DNA of 25,646 nt from a virus (IMGVR_UViG_3300022226_000019:1-25646), one strand, 5' to 3'; counted from the first letter of the stretch, positions 15,422-22,601 are shown. Numbers and translations are program-made. The notes: generated by a model from the letters alone, not told the origin.

Positions 15422-17092
15422 CTAGACCCGCCGCCAGCCACCCCTTCTTCGGGTGGTCCCGGCGCGCCGGCGCGTCCACCGATCACGCTTGCGCGGGTCG
15501 TACGCTGGCTCGGCCTTCTGGCCCTTGGGGTCGAAGAGATCGACGCGCGACGTTCCAATCGCCAGCGCGTCGAAGGCGTCGTCGAACTTCACCGAGGGGA
15601 ACCCGATGATCTGCTCTACGATTCTAGCCACCCACGGGTACTCGGCTTCGTCAGGGAAGATCACGCGCCCGCTGCGCGACCACGCCTTCAGCGGAAGCGC
15701 CCGGGTGCCCTTGTCGGTCGAGGAGGCGATCCACGAGTCCTCGTCCACCGGGCCGAAGACGCGCTGCTCGTGCATCGTCTGCATGATGAGCGGCTCGGTC
15801 GCGCGCCGGATCTGGCCCTTCTCGGCGAAGAAGAACTGCGGGCGGTACTGCGCAAAGAACCGGACCAGCCACTGCACCCACTCGCCGGCCTCGACCTGGC
15901 CGTGCTCCCAGTCGAGCACGTAGAGGTTGCCGTCGGGGGCGAAACCCAGGACGCCGATCTCGGTGGGGTCGGGGACGTGGTTGGCCTTCTCTTTGTCGGT
16001 CACCGCGAGGTCCGCCGTGACGATGATGCGCATGTGCTCGAGCGCGGGCCGGTGGACGTAGGTGTAGTCCGGGTGGTTTGGTGGCGGCTCTCGGGTCGTC
16101 CACCGCTTCTGGAACCACTTCCGCTTCAGGAAGATGCCCTCCTTCGGGGTCGGGTCCTGCTGGTACTGGGCTTGCCAGTCGCGTGCCTTGCCTCCCTCGT
16201 ACAGCTCCTGACGCAGCTCCTGCAGGTACCAGATGGGGAACCCGTCGAGCTCCTCGTCCTCCGCCGGCTCGTAGTCGGGGTCGGGGTTGGTTCCCGGCCA
16301 CAGGGCTTCCTCGTTCTCCGGGTCCTCAGGGTTCTCGTTGAGGATCGCGGGCATCTTCACGACGTGGAACGCGCCCGCGTGGTAGATGAAGTCGTCGACC
16401 TGCTCCCATTCCTTCTCGGGCGGCATCAGGTGTCCCGCGATGTCGTCCTCGTGCCACCGGGTCATGATCAGCAGGATGTTCATCGGGCGCTGGATGCGCT
16501 GCCGCATGTCGCCGTAGTACCAGTTGATCACGCGCTTGCGGTCCTTCTCGGACTCGGCCTTGTTGCGGCCGCCGTGGACGTCGTCGAGCACGAGCAGATG
16601 GGCCCCGCGGCCGATGGCGGTGCCGCCGGCGCCGACGGTGAAGAAGATCGCGCCCTCCTCGAAGCGCCACTTCCCCGCGGCGTCTTTGTCCTTGCGGATG
16701 CGGGCGTCAAAAAGCTTCTGGTACTCGGGCGACCGTACGATGTCGCGCACGTCCGAGCCGATCTCTCCCGCGAGGTCGTCGGTCGCCGACGCCGCGATCA
16801 CAAACCGCTTGGGGTGGCGGCCCAGGTACCAGGCGGGGAACCGACGGGATGCCAGCTCGGTCTTCGAGTGACGCGGGGGGAGGTGGACCGCGACCTTCCG
16901 AACGCGCTTGCCGCAGTGGGGACACTTGGCGCGCGACTCCAGGCGTTCGAGCCACTCGCAGATCACCCGGTGGTGCCAGCTCGATCGCCAGTCCTCGTAG
17001 GTGAACTCGGTGAACTTGAGGAGCGAGCCCCGGGCCCCCTCGCGTCGGCGGCCCTCTTCTAGGATCGCTTCCGCGTCCCCGGGCGCCTGCAC
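15422..17092 (-). CDS. terL: Terminase large subunit (556 aa)
   Basis: The ATPase half shows a Walker A-like PPRHSKT (72-78), Walker B LLVLDD (166-171) and the coupling motif TRWHEDD (211-217). The RNase H-like nuclease half shows D361 in a T-A-D-L-A-V strand, E424 in FFAEKG and the terminal D-D-A-F-D-A-L acidic pair (504-510). A CPHC knuckle (57-60) precedes Walker A. The protein pumps DNA through the portal and makes headful or specific cuts. The GTG start at 17092 shares one base with the TAG of the previous gene. The small subunit is not adjacent but about 4.2 kb upstream. The C-terminus is very basic (R-R-R-A-G-T-T-R-R-R). Confidence 0.95.
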   Translation of the reverse strand: MQAPGDAEAILEEGRRREGARGSLLKFTEFTYEDWRSSWHHRVICEWLERLESRAKCPHCGKRVRKVAVHLPPRHSKTELASRRFPAWYLGRHPKRFVIAASATDDLAGEIGSDVRDIVRSPEYQKLFDARIRKDKDAAGKWRFEEGAIFFTVGAGGTAIGRGAHLLVLDDVHGGRNKAESEKDRKRVINWYYGDMRQRIQRPMNILLIMTRWHEDDIAGHLMPPEKEWEQVDDFIYHAGAFHVVKMPAILNENPEDPENEEALWPGTNPDPDYEPAEDEELDGFPIWYLQELRQELYEGGKARDWQAQYQQDPTPKEGIFLKRKWFQKRWTTREPPPNHPDYTYVHRPALEHMRIIVTADLAVTDKEKANHVPDPTEIGVLGFAPDGNLYVLDWEHGQVEAGEWVQWLVRFFAQYRPQFFFAEKGQIRRATEPLIMQTMHEQRVFGPVDEDSWIASSTDKGTRALPLKAWSRSGRVIFPDEAEYPWVARIVEQIIGFPSVKFDDAFDALAIGTSRVDLFDPKGQKAEPAYDPRKRDRWTRRRAGTTRRRGGWRRV

Positions 17093-17523
17093 TACGCGAC
17101 CCGGATGTTGATCTTGTGGTGCTCGATGCGCTCGGTGTGGCCGTCGAGCGTGAGCATGCAGCCCGTCGTGAACTTGATCCGCCCGTCGACGTAGGCCTCG
17201 TCGATCGTGAACACCACCGCCCGGTCCTCGCCGGCCTCGATGAGCCGGTCCTCGACGCCGTCGTACAGGTCGGTGTTGCAGAAGAAGATCCAGGTCTTCA
17301 GGTACTTCGGATCTTTGACGATGGTGATCGGCATCTCGTCGCCGGGTCCGCCGTAGCCGCTGTTGGCGACGTCGCAGATCTTCTGCACCAGCTCTTCGTG
17401 CTTCTCCCGAATCCTTTTCTCGAAGTCGGGGCGGATGCCCTTCGCCATGGTGGTGACGAGGGACATCGCCTCGAGCTTGTCTCGATCGTACGTCGAGAGC
17501 CTGGAGAAGCTGAGATCGCTCAC
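17092..17523 (-). CDS. Hypothetical protein before the large terminase (143 aa)
   Basis: A 143-residue protein with a helical first half (residues 11-50, charged, containing DFEKRIREKHEELVQKIC) and a beta-rich second half (TWIFFCNTDLYDG, DRAVVFTIDEAYVDGRIKF, GCMLTLDGHTERIEHHKINI). The GTG start at 17523 overlaps the stop of the upstream lipoprotein gene (GTGA); a longer in-frame extension to 17637 would overlap that gene fully and is rejected. Its stop overlaps the terL start by one base, so it is strictly coupled to terL. No family recognised; a packaging or neck accessory role is possible but unproven. Confidence 0.6.
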   Translation of the reverse strand: MSDLSFSRLSTYDRDKLEAMSLVTTMAKGIRPDFEKRIREKHEELVQKICDVANSGYGGPGDEMPITIVKDPKYLKTWIFFCNTDLYDGVEDRLIEAGEDRAVVFTIDEAYVDGRIKFTTGCMLTLDGHTERIEHHKINIRVA

Positions 17524-17819
17524 GGGTCGTCGGTTCCCGGCGCGGTACAGATACACAGTGACTCGACGCGGTCGGTGCAGCTCACGAGCCGTCCCTGCCC
17601 CACGCCGTACGCCGAGGCGCATTTTCCCGAGCCACACGCATCAAAGCACGAGACGCCGGGCTCCGAGCGGGTGTGAATGTGGTTGTGGATGTAGTCGGGC
17701 TCGCTGGAACGCTTGATGACGACTTGCGGGGCGGGGGCCTGCGTGGCGGGCCCCTCGCAACCGCTGCACGCCACCACCAGACCCGAGCACAGAGCCAGGA
17801 TGGTGGTGAGGCGCGTCAT
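17520..17819 (-). CDS. Small Cys-rich lipoprotein (99 aa)
   Basis: The N-terminus has a short basic start (MTR), a hydrophobic core and a good lipobox ending V-V-A-C18, so signal peptidase II processing and membrane anchoring are likely. The mature part has a Pro/Ala linker, a His-rich patch (YIHNHIHT) and at least six cysteines (CFDACGSGKCAS, VSC, LCIC), suggesting disulfides and an extracytoplasmic location. ATG 17819 overlaps the stop of the 303-aa exported protein (ATGA). Candidates are an outer spanin or a superinfection-exclusion lipoprotein, but no inner spanin or holin lies nearby, so I leave the function open. Confidence 0.6.
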   Translation of the reverse strand: MTRLTTILALCSGLVVACSGCEGPATQAPAPQVVIKRSSEPDYIHNHIHTRSEPGVSCFDACGSGKCASAYGVGQGRLVSCTDRVESLCICTAPGTDDP

Positions 17820-18727
17820 TGGTACTTGGTTTCCCAGGAGGTGATGTCGACCTCGCCGGTCAGGGCGGTGTCCTGCAGGAAGCGGAAGAACGGAACCATC
17901 ATCGCGCCGGTGTCGAGCGTGAACGCCGCCGTGGTCGTCGGGGCGACGCCGTCGATGGTGTAGGTCACCACGCCGGTGTCGCTGACGAGCACACACCAGG
18001 TGGTGGAGGTCGCGTCGGCGAGGGTGTCTGTGGTGTCCGTGGTCGTGGTCGCCGCGTTGCCGTCGATGGTCTCGATGTCGATGGTGCCGTCGGCGGCCGT
18101 GCATCCCAGCGCAGCGGCGTCCAGGTAGTCGTCGAAGCCGCCGCGGGCGGCGTCCACGTTACGGAACCCGAAATGGAGGTCGTCGGTTCCCGAGATGTCC
18201 TCCACGGAAAACGTCACGCACGTCTGGAACGCCTCATCTACGCCGACCACAAACGGCCGCCCGGTGGCGCCCATGGTGCCGGAAAACAGCTCGTAGCCGT
18301 CATCGGCGGTCTGATCGCCGCCGATATCCAGCGAGCTCGCGTCCATGTCGATATCGAGGGTCTGGGTGGCCAGGGGCTCGTACGCCAGCACCAGGCCGTC
18401 CTCGAAGTACGCCAGGTTGGTCAGCGTGGTGGACGTAGTAAGTCCGGCCGCGCTGTGAGTGTAGAGGCCCTCGCCATCGCCGTCGTCGAAGGTGGCGGTC
18501 CACGTCGGGCTCTCCTTCGCGACGCGCGCGAAGTCGCCCGAGACCTGGTACCAGTGGTCGCTCGAGTCCTGAAAGTAGCCGTGGGTGTCGGCGTACTTGT
18601 AGCCCATCGTCTTGTACGTCGCGGACGAGACCTGCCCGGCGATAGCGACCTGCAGGCCGGCTGTGATGGCGAGGGCAGCGAGGCACCCGGCCGCGAAGAG
18701 AAGGATCTTTTGGATGGTGTTCTTCAT
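17816..18727 (-). CDS. Exported beta-rich phage protein with signal peptide (303 aa)
   Basis: Residues 1-31 form a clear Sec-type signal or anchor: K4/K7, then a long hydrophobic stretch (ILLFAAGCLAALAITAGL) ending near AIAG. The remainder is acidic and rich in T, D, G and aromatic strands. The final 150 residues (CVTFSVEDISGTDDLHFGFR, WCVLVSDTGVVTYTIDGV, MMVPFFRFLQDTALTGEVD, W-E) have the strand order and tail expected of a concanavalin/lectin-like jelly roll, but this is a reading by eye. The start ATG 18727 is chosen because GGGGAG lies 6 bases upstream and the signal peptide begins there; the frame also extends farther upstream but without a plausible start. The coupled downstream gene is a lipoprotein. 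Confidence 0.65.
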   Translation of the reverse strand: MKNTIQKILLFAAGCLAALAITAGLQVAIAGQVSSATYKTMGYKYADTHGYFQDSSDHWYQVSGDFARVAKESPTWTATFDDGDGEGLYTHSAAGLTTSTTLTNLAYFEDGLVLAYEPLATQTLDIDMDASSLDIGGDQTADDGYELFSGTMGATGRPFVVGVDEAFQTCVTFSVEDISGTDDLHFGFRNVDAARGGFDDYLDAAALGCTAADGTIDIETIDGNAATTTTDTTDTLADATSTTWCVLVSDTGVVTYTIDGVAPTTTAAFTLDTGAMMVPFFRFLQDTALTGEVDITSWETKYQ

Positions 18728-18794
18728 GTCATGCTCCCCGGTGACGGGTTCAGGTTGAGGTTGCCCCTTCCTACCCCGCAGCGCCGATCGTTGT

Positions 18795-19469
18795 CTACGG
18801 CTGCGACCGCGAGTGGTTGACGGCCATCGTTCTGAGCAGGTTCGTCTGCGCCTTGTTGAGGTCGCCGAGCCTGAAGCCGATGGCCTTTGGCCCGTGCGCG
18901 TCGTGAACCACCTCACGAAAGGCGGGCGGGAGCGCGCTCAGGGGAAGAAGGAATCCCTGGGTCGGCTTCCCTTGCCGGAACGCCTCGATGTCCTCGGCCG
19001 ACATCATGTTGGCCGCGGTGCCCATCCCGACGGAGGGCTCCGGGACCGCGAGCCCCACGAGCTGGGTGGCGAGCTCGGTCACCTGGCGCGCCCGTTTCGC
19101 CTCAGGCGTGAGCCGCTTGCGCCGCCGCTTGCGGATAGGCTTCGAGAGATCCATCTGCGCCAGCTCGATGCCTTTTTGCTCCCCGCCGACCTCGTGCGAG
19201 ATCTCGCCGATCTCTATGCCCTTCAACTTGCCCTTCGCCTTGCCCTCGCCCAGGCGCGGGCCGGGTACGCGGGCGCGGGCCATCGCGGCGCCCTTGGCCG
19301 CCATAATCTTCTGCTGCGCGAGAGGGTCGGCCTGCATCGGCTGCTGCGGGGAGCGGCCCTTGGGCTGCCGATTTTCCCTACGCGGGCGCTGCCCGCTGCG
19401 CTCGAGAAAAGTCTGGGCGCCGATGTCGATGTCGCGGCCCAGCTGCCTGAGGGTGTCGCCTTGTCCCAT
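18795..19469 (-). CDS. Basic hypothetical protein (224 aa)
   Basis: A 224-residue protein whose first 130 residues are disordered and strongly basic (QRPRRENRQPKGR; KPIRKRRRKRLTPEAKRARQ near 110-130), which could bind nucleic acid. A helical C-terminal part follows (TELATQLVGLAVPEPS; SAEDIEAFRQGKP; LSALPPAFREVVHDAHGPK). The C-terminal segment has an E-V-V-H-D motif and a final N-H-S-R. No family recognised. It sits between two exported proteins but has no signal peptide itself. ATG 19469 lies 24 bases after the upstream stop with a weak GGGG upstream. Confidence 0.55.
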   Translation of the reverse strand: MGQGDTLRQLGRDIDIGAQTFLERSGQRPRRENRQPKGRSPQQPMQADPLAQQKIMAAKGAAMARARVPGPRLGEGKAKGKLKGIEIGEISHEVGGEQKGIELAQMDLSKPIRKRRRKRLTPEAKRARQVTELATQLVGLAVPEPSVGMGTAANMMSAEDIEAFRQGKPTQGFLLPLSALPPAFREVVHDAHGPKAIGFRLGDLNKAQTNLLRTMAVNHSRSQP

Positions 19470-19493
19470 GCCCCGGTCGTACCACGCGGGGGC

Positions 19494-20603
19494 CTAGAAC
19501 GTCACGCCGAGATGGCAGCTCATGTAGTCGACAACATTCACACCGCCGACGCTGACCTCAACCACAACGCCCTCCGAGCCGTCGCCGTCGATAGCGGTGC
19601 TGAGCGCCGCGCGCTTGTACGCAAACGGTTGCCCGCTCGTCAGCCCGTTTTCGCTGCTGTGGTCGGTGACCGATGACACGATCGCATCCGCACCAGGGAC
19701 GAACGCCGCCGCGCTGTAGGTCCACCCGGTCAGGTTGTGTTCGAGCAGCTTGATCGTGATTGTGTTCGACGCGCCAGCCATTCCGACGCACTCAAAGTCG
19801 GTCACCGTGAAGTCGCGGTTGCCGAAGTCCTCGTACTTGGCCCATCCGTAGTTGAAGGTGAAATTGAACGTACTGCCGCCCGTGCTGCTCAGGGTGTACG
19901 TGATCTGTCCGAGCCATTTCTTGTCGGTCTCACAATAGAGGTCAGTGGTCGCGGCGGTCGCCTGAATCTGGCACTGCGTTAGGTCGGCCGCCGTGCCGAT
20001 GATGACCTCGCTATCGGAAGCTGTCCTCACGCCCGCGTCGGTGATGCTCGTGCCGGTGACGGTAACCACGAGGTCGCTGCCATCGGTCGTGCCTGCACCC
20101 GATGCTACGAGGAACGCGTGCGCCGCCCACGGCTCGTCATCGGCGCCGTCGCCGAGCGTCTGCGTCAAGCTCGCTTGCGTGAGGTCGGCATCGGCGGCAG
20201 GTGCGTCGTAGAAGCCGCCCGTGTAGTTGATGCCGGTGTTGGCCGTCGCCAACGAGTACGACTTGTACACGACCGATCCCGAGCCCGTGATTGAGCCGGT
20301 CACCGCAAGGTCGCCCGTCACGGTGACGTTGCCTGTGAGCGTAGACACCCCCGTGACGCTCAGGGCGTCCGCCACCGTCAGGTCGTCGTTGACCGTGATG
20401 TCGTCGACCACGAGGGCGCCGGCGGTGGTGAGCTCAGCTCGAGAAGTGCCGTTCACCATGGTGTGCAGGTCGTTCGAATCCCGGTCCACGCAAAAACCGT
20501 CGGTCTGGCCGTATTTGAGCTGCTCCTGGCAGCTGTAGGTGTCGGGGCTGGCCTGGGCGCAGGCGACGGTCAGGGCAAGAGCGACGACGGGGAGAGCTTT
20601 CAT
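19494..20603 (-). CDS. Exported beta-repeat protein, fibre-like (369 aa)
   Basis: Residues 1-18 form a signal peptide (MKALPVVALALTVACAQA) that could be cleaved by signal peptidase I after AQA; a lipid attachment at C15 is less likely because position -3 is Thr. Residues about 55-110 hold repeated units of the type L-x-V-T-G-x-x-T (DITVNDDLTVADALSVTG, GNVTVTGDLAVTG), like the beta-stalk of phage fibres. The C-terminal half is beta-rich with single cysteines (QCQIQATAATTDLYC, FECVGMAG, MSCHLGVTF). A fibre-like protein with an export signal is unusual for a virion component. The start is ATG 20603; no strong ribosome-binding site is visible. Confidence 0.65.
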   Translation of the reverse strand: MKALPVVALALTVACAQASPDTYSCQEQLKYGQTDGFCVDRDSNDLHTMVNGTSRAELTTAGALVVDDITVNDDLTVADALSVTGVSTLTGNVTVTGDLAVTGSITGSGSVVYKSYSLATANTGINYTGGFYDAPAADADLTQASLTQTLGDGADDEPWAAHAFLVASGAGTTDGSDLVVTVTGTSITDAGVRTASDSEVIIGTAADLTQCQIQATAATTDLYCETDKKWLGQITYTLSSTGGSTFNFTFNYGWAKYEDFGNRDFTVTDFECVGMAGASNTITIKLLEHNLTGWTYSAAAFVPGADAIVSSVTDHSSENGLTSGQPFAYKRAALSTAIDGDGSEGVVVEVSVGGVNVVDYMSCHLGVTF

Positions 20604-20656
20604 GGTCCGTTACCTACAGCAACGCGGCACCCAGCGTCCACCAAACCAAAGCCTGC

Positions 20657-20672
20657 CCCCGGTCGACCGGGG
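20657..20672. other. Perfect 16-bp palindrome in the gap before the exported-protein gene
   Basis: CCCCGGTCGACCGGGG is self-complementary over 16 bases and lies 54 bases upstream of the 369-aa gene start. No T run follows on either strand. It could be a stem ending transcripts from the small upstream ORFs or a protein-binding site. In the surrounding stretch 20604-20874 (271 bases) I see no gene. Confidence 0.4.
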
Positions 20673-20832
20673 CTGACGACGTGGTTGGGACTCAGGGCAT
20701 CGAGGGGGGTGGTTCCACCGCCGGCTTTGGTGGCTACTGCCCAAAAGCAGGGGCTCTCTTCTTGGGGGAAGGGAGAAGCATCGCCGGCGGTGGAGCGAAG
20801 CTCATGCTCACGGACGCATTACGTCGTCAAGC

Positions 20833-20845
20833 GACAATTTTTGTC
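20833..20845. promoter_or_regulatory. Inverted repeat GACAA-TTT-TTGTC, possible operator
   Basis: A 13-base inverted repeat lies in an AT-richer patch of the otherwise GC-rich gap. It shares the arms GACA/TGTC with the palindrome at 22020-22034. It could be a regulator-binding site; no good promoter was found beside it. Confidence 0.25.
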
Positions 20846-20874
20846 ACCCGCAGCCCGCCGGAAAACCTCAGGTC

Positions 20875-21096
20875 TCACCGTCTGGACGGCTGGAAACCAG
20901 GGGTGTTGCTCAGGCGTGTAACAATTGCGGCCCCGCGCTCGTCCATCGAGAACCGCCTCCCGATGGGGTCCAGGGTCCGCCCGCCGAGTGCGAGCTCACG
21001 GACCGCCGGCGGGAGCGCGTGGATCCGCAGAGCGTATGCCTGCCGGACCGTCGCCAACTCGTCGCTCGTCAGCCCTCGGTCCAACACCACGGACAC
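20875..21096 (-). CDS. Possible small protein (73 aa)
   Basis: A 73-codon frame with GTG start and strongly G/C-ending codons like its neighbours. The product is helical (TSDELATVRQAYALRIHALP, then PAVRELALGG), followed by LDPIGRRFSMDERGAAIVTRL. It overlaps the end of the 94-codon ORF by 28 bases. No ribosome-binding site is obvious and no family is recognised. A shadow frame is possible, but neither strand here has a better candidate. Confidence 0.4.
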   Translation of the reverse strand: MSVVLDRGLTSDELATVRQAYALRIHALPPAVRELALGGRTLDPIGRRFSMDERGAAIVTRLSNTPGFQPSRR

Positions 21097-21353
21097 GTCA
21101 CCGGGTCATGCACCGCCCGGGGGTTGTGCCGCGCCCTCAACTCGAGCGCGTGCTTCCGCTGCCGGGGAGTCCAAGGACCTCGAGGCCGCTTCTCCTGGTA
21201 GCTGGGCTCTCGGATGGCCTCTACCAAGGGACCGTTTTCCCCAAATTTTTTGGATATGCGAGCGGAGTCAAATAACGATTGCGAGCTCCCCCGCGGTCGA
21301 GGGCGGCCACCCCCCGGTCGGCCCTCGGGGCCCCTTCTAGAGCGATTTCGCAC
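21069..21353 (-). CDS. Possible small protein with C-terminal CPWC motif (up to 94 aa)
   Basis: A frame starting at GTG 21353 inside the end of the small terminase gene and ending at 21069. The first 30 residues are low-complexity Arg/Gly/Pro and may be untranslated; a later TTG start near the segment LVEAIREPSYQEKRPRG is possible. The end reads RQRKHALELRARHNPRAVHDP followed by TCPWCWTEG, which resembles a small zinc-binding tail. Codon thirds are G/C-rich in the second half but the AT-rich stretch near 21245-21275 is unusual. The call is tentative. Confidence 0.35.
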   Translation of the reverse strand: MRNRSRRGPEGRPGGGRPRPRGSSQSLFDSARISKKFGENGPLVEAIREPSYQEKRPRGPWTPRQRKHALELRARHNPRAVHDPVTCPWCWTEG

Positions 21354-21936
21354 GTTTAGCCGCCTTTCGAGCTGGCCTGGCCTGTCCGCCGGTTAGGCGC
21401 TCGATCGCTGCATCGAGGTCGGCCTTGGGTAGGTCTACCGGCCGGGCCGCCGGCTGTAGGTCTTGACCCTGCAGGAGCCCAAGGCGCTGCAGCAGCAGTT
21501 TCACGGCATCGAGCTTGGGGTGTAGTTCGATTGTGACCCCGTGGCGGGTAGTGCTCAGCTTGCGTATGGCCGCCGTCGCCGTCGCCGGTAGCAGGTGGCT
21601 CGGGAGCGGGTAGACGCCGTCCCGGTCCCAAGTGCAGACCGTGGCGATGTCGGACGTGGCAATCGCCAGCGTCTCCCTGTCCAGGGTGGCTGCATCTAGT
21701 TCGAGCCGGGCCAAGCGCTCGGCCTGCAGCTTGGCCACCACCCCTTTGACCCGGGGGTCTCTCGATAGCCTATCACCGTGCTTAACCGTGTATCCTGCCT
21801 CACGAGCCGCCTGTGCTGCCGATCCGTACGCTGCGAGTGCATGGGCGAATGCCTGCTGCCGCGGCGATAGCGGCCTACTCAGGATAGCTGCCCTGGGGTC
21901 TGGGTGCTCGGTGTCTGGGGTGGTGCCTCGGGCCAT
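21337..21936 (-). CDS. terS: Terminase small subunit (199 aa)
   Basis: After a short polar leader the segment SPRQQAFAHALAAYGSAAQA (24-43), continued by AREAGY, is the helix-turn-helix DNA-binding opening of the terminase_2-type small subunit. Then come RLSRDPRVKGVVAKLQAERLAR (57-78), a Leu-rich helix, the segment IATVCTWDRDGVYPLP and a K-L-D-A-V-K-L-L-L-Q-R-L-G-L helix typical of the family, and finally a basic tail. It recognises the packaging site and presents DNA to the large subunit. ATG 21936 is preferred. An in-frame TTG at 22026 would add 30 residues but lies inside the palindrome and has no ribosome-binding site. It is the first gene of the leftward module. Confidence 0.8.
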   Translation of the reverse strand: MARGTTPDTEHPDPRAAILSRPLSPRQQAFAHALAAYGSAAQAAREAGYTVKHGDRLSRDPRVKGVVAKLQAERLARLELDAATLDRETLAIATSDIATVCTWDRDGVYPLPSHLLPATATAAIRKLSTTRHGVTIELHPKLDAVKLLLQRLGLLQGQDLQPAARPVDLPKADLDAAIERLTGGQARPARKAAKRAKSL

Positions 21937-22019
21937 GGTAGCTACTACGTAGTGCTGGCCGTGCCAAACCCAGTCAAGACACCGTGCGTCATGCCCCGAA
22001 GCCTGGCGATTTCGCTGGG

Positions 22020-22034
22020 TTGACAATCTGTCAA
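22020..22034. promoter_or_regulatory. Perfect palindrome TTGACA-ATC-TGTCAA at the strand switch, possible operator
   Basis: A 6+3+6 perfect inverted repeat lies between the small terminase gene and the rightward promoter. Each arm is also a consensus -35 hexamer, but no matching -10 box lies at the right distance on either strand. A dimeric repressor site is the simpler reading. Related TTGAC pentamers lie at 22044 and 22096 and, inverted, at 22133. Confidence 0.4.
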
Positions 22035-22095
22035 TCGGGCCACTTGACCGCCCGCTCGGGGTGCTCTTTTTTTCGCCTCAGGCCTATATAATGTA

Positions 22096-22124
22096 TTGAC
22101 GATTCCCGAACGGTCGTGTACTGT
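22096..22124 (+). promoter_or_regulatory. Sigma70-like promoter for the rightward module
   Basis: TTGACG (22096-22101), a 17-base spacer and TACTGT (22119-22124) match the bacterial -35/-10 layout, with an AT-rich stretch (22085-22095) just upstream that could act as an UP element. The predicted start falls near 22131, giving a short leader of about 25 bases that contains the first ACAGGAGCAAAC copy before ATG 22156. Confidence 0.55.
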
Positions 22125-22140
22125 CATCTAGAGTCAACCT

Positions 22141-22152
22141 ACAGGAGCAAAC
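22141..22152 (+). promoter_or_regulatory. Start-associated leader ACAGGAGCAAAC, copy 1
   Basis: Twelve-base element with GGAG 8 bases before ATG 22156. It is identical to the four other copies in the rightward module; the preceding bases are AACCT rather than AACC. Confidence 0.85.
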
Positions 22153-22155
22153 AGC

Positions 22156-22371
22156 ATGTTCAAACCCGACCCCAGCCACGCCACCTTGATGGCCATCGGC
22201 CGCCGCAAGCTTGCACGGTACCGCAAGGCCGCCGATGACGCGTCCTGTGAGCTGACAGCTGAGGACATCTGGGACCATATGACATGGTTCGCCACCACCC
22301 TGCCCGAATGCCCCTACCCGGACAATCGCGGCGGATGCGGTTGCGACTTTGACTGCCGGGGTGGCCGATGA
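22156..22371 (+). CDS. Small Cys-rich hypothetical protein (71 aa)
   Basis: The first gene of the rightward operon. Basic N-terminal half (RRKLARYRK at 16-24), an acidic helix (TAEDIWDHMTW) and a C-terminal cysteine cluster at 52, 61, 63 and 67 (C-x8-C-x-C-x3-C) that could bind zinc. No family recognised. ATG 22156 follows the shared leader element, and the TGA overlaps the ATG of the next gene (ATGA), so the second gene is translationally coupled and has no leader element of its own. Confidence 0.7.
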   Translation: MFKPDPSHATLMAIGRRKLARYRKAADDASCELTAEDIWDHMTWFATTLPECPYPDNRGGCGCDFDCRGGR

Positions 22372-22583
22372 TCATCGCCTGGCTCAACCGCACCCTGAAG
22401 GCTCGCGAGGCGCGCCAGCTCGACAACGGCCCGGGTCTGACCCAGGCCGAGATCGACGCGTGGATCGATACCCACGGTGAGGACTGCTCGATAGTCCGTT
22501 ACTGGGGGTGCGAGCGGTCCGAGCAGACCTACAGCGACTCAGACGAGTGTCCCACTACCATCAACTACCGGCTCGCCCGGTAA
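22368..22583 (+). CDS. Small hypothetical protein (71 aa)
   Basis: A short protein with a basic amphipathic N-terminus (IIAWLNRTLKAREARQL), then LTQAEIDAWIDTHGEDC and an acidic Cys/Ser region (YWGCERSEQTYSDSDECP). Three cysteines (40, 48, 61). No family recognised. It is started from the ATGA overlap with the preceding gene. The TAA stop is followed after two bases by the leader of the next gene, so there is no spare intergenic sequence. Confidence 0.65.
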   Translation: MIIAWLNRTLKAREARQLDNGPGLTQAEIDAWIDTHGEDCSIVRYWGCERSEQTYSDSDECPTTINYRLAR

Positions 22584-22585
22584 CC

Positions 22586-22597
22586 ACAGGAGCAAAC
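22586..22597 (+). promoter_or_regulatory. Start-associated leader ACAGGAGCAAAC, copy 2
   Basis: GGAG lies 9 bases before ATG 22602. The identity extends to the 16-base form AACCACAGGAGCAAAC, and the stop codon TAA of the preceding gene merges with its left end. Confidence 0.85.
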
Positions 22598-22601
22598 CCA
22601 A

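Noticed and set aside
15314-17062. A 582-codon plus-strand frame
   Set aside because: It is antisense to the large terminase, whose motifs are unmistakable.
17520-17819. Lipoprotein as an outer spanin
   Set aside because: Size and lipobox fit, but there is no inner spanin, holin or endolysin beside it, and the many cysteines are not typical.
20681-21340. A 219-codon plus-strand frame in the gap after the small terminase
   Set aside because: It has no ribosome-binding site, no leader element as the true rightward genes have, and a Ser/Arg/Pro-rich product without features.
22051-22073. Hairpin followed by seven T on the plus strand, possible terminator
   Set aside because: The stem is only three to four base pairs and no rightward gene lies upstream that would need ending; the T run more likely contributes to an AT-rich promoter region.
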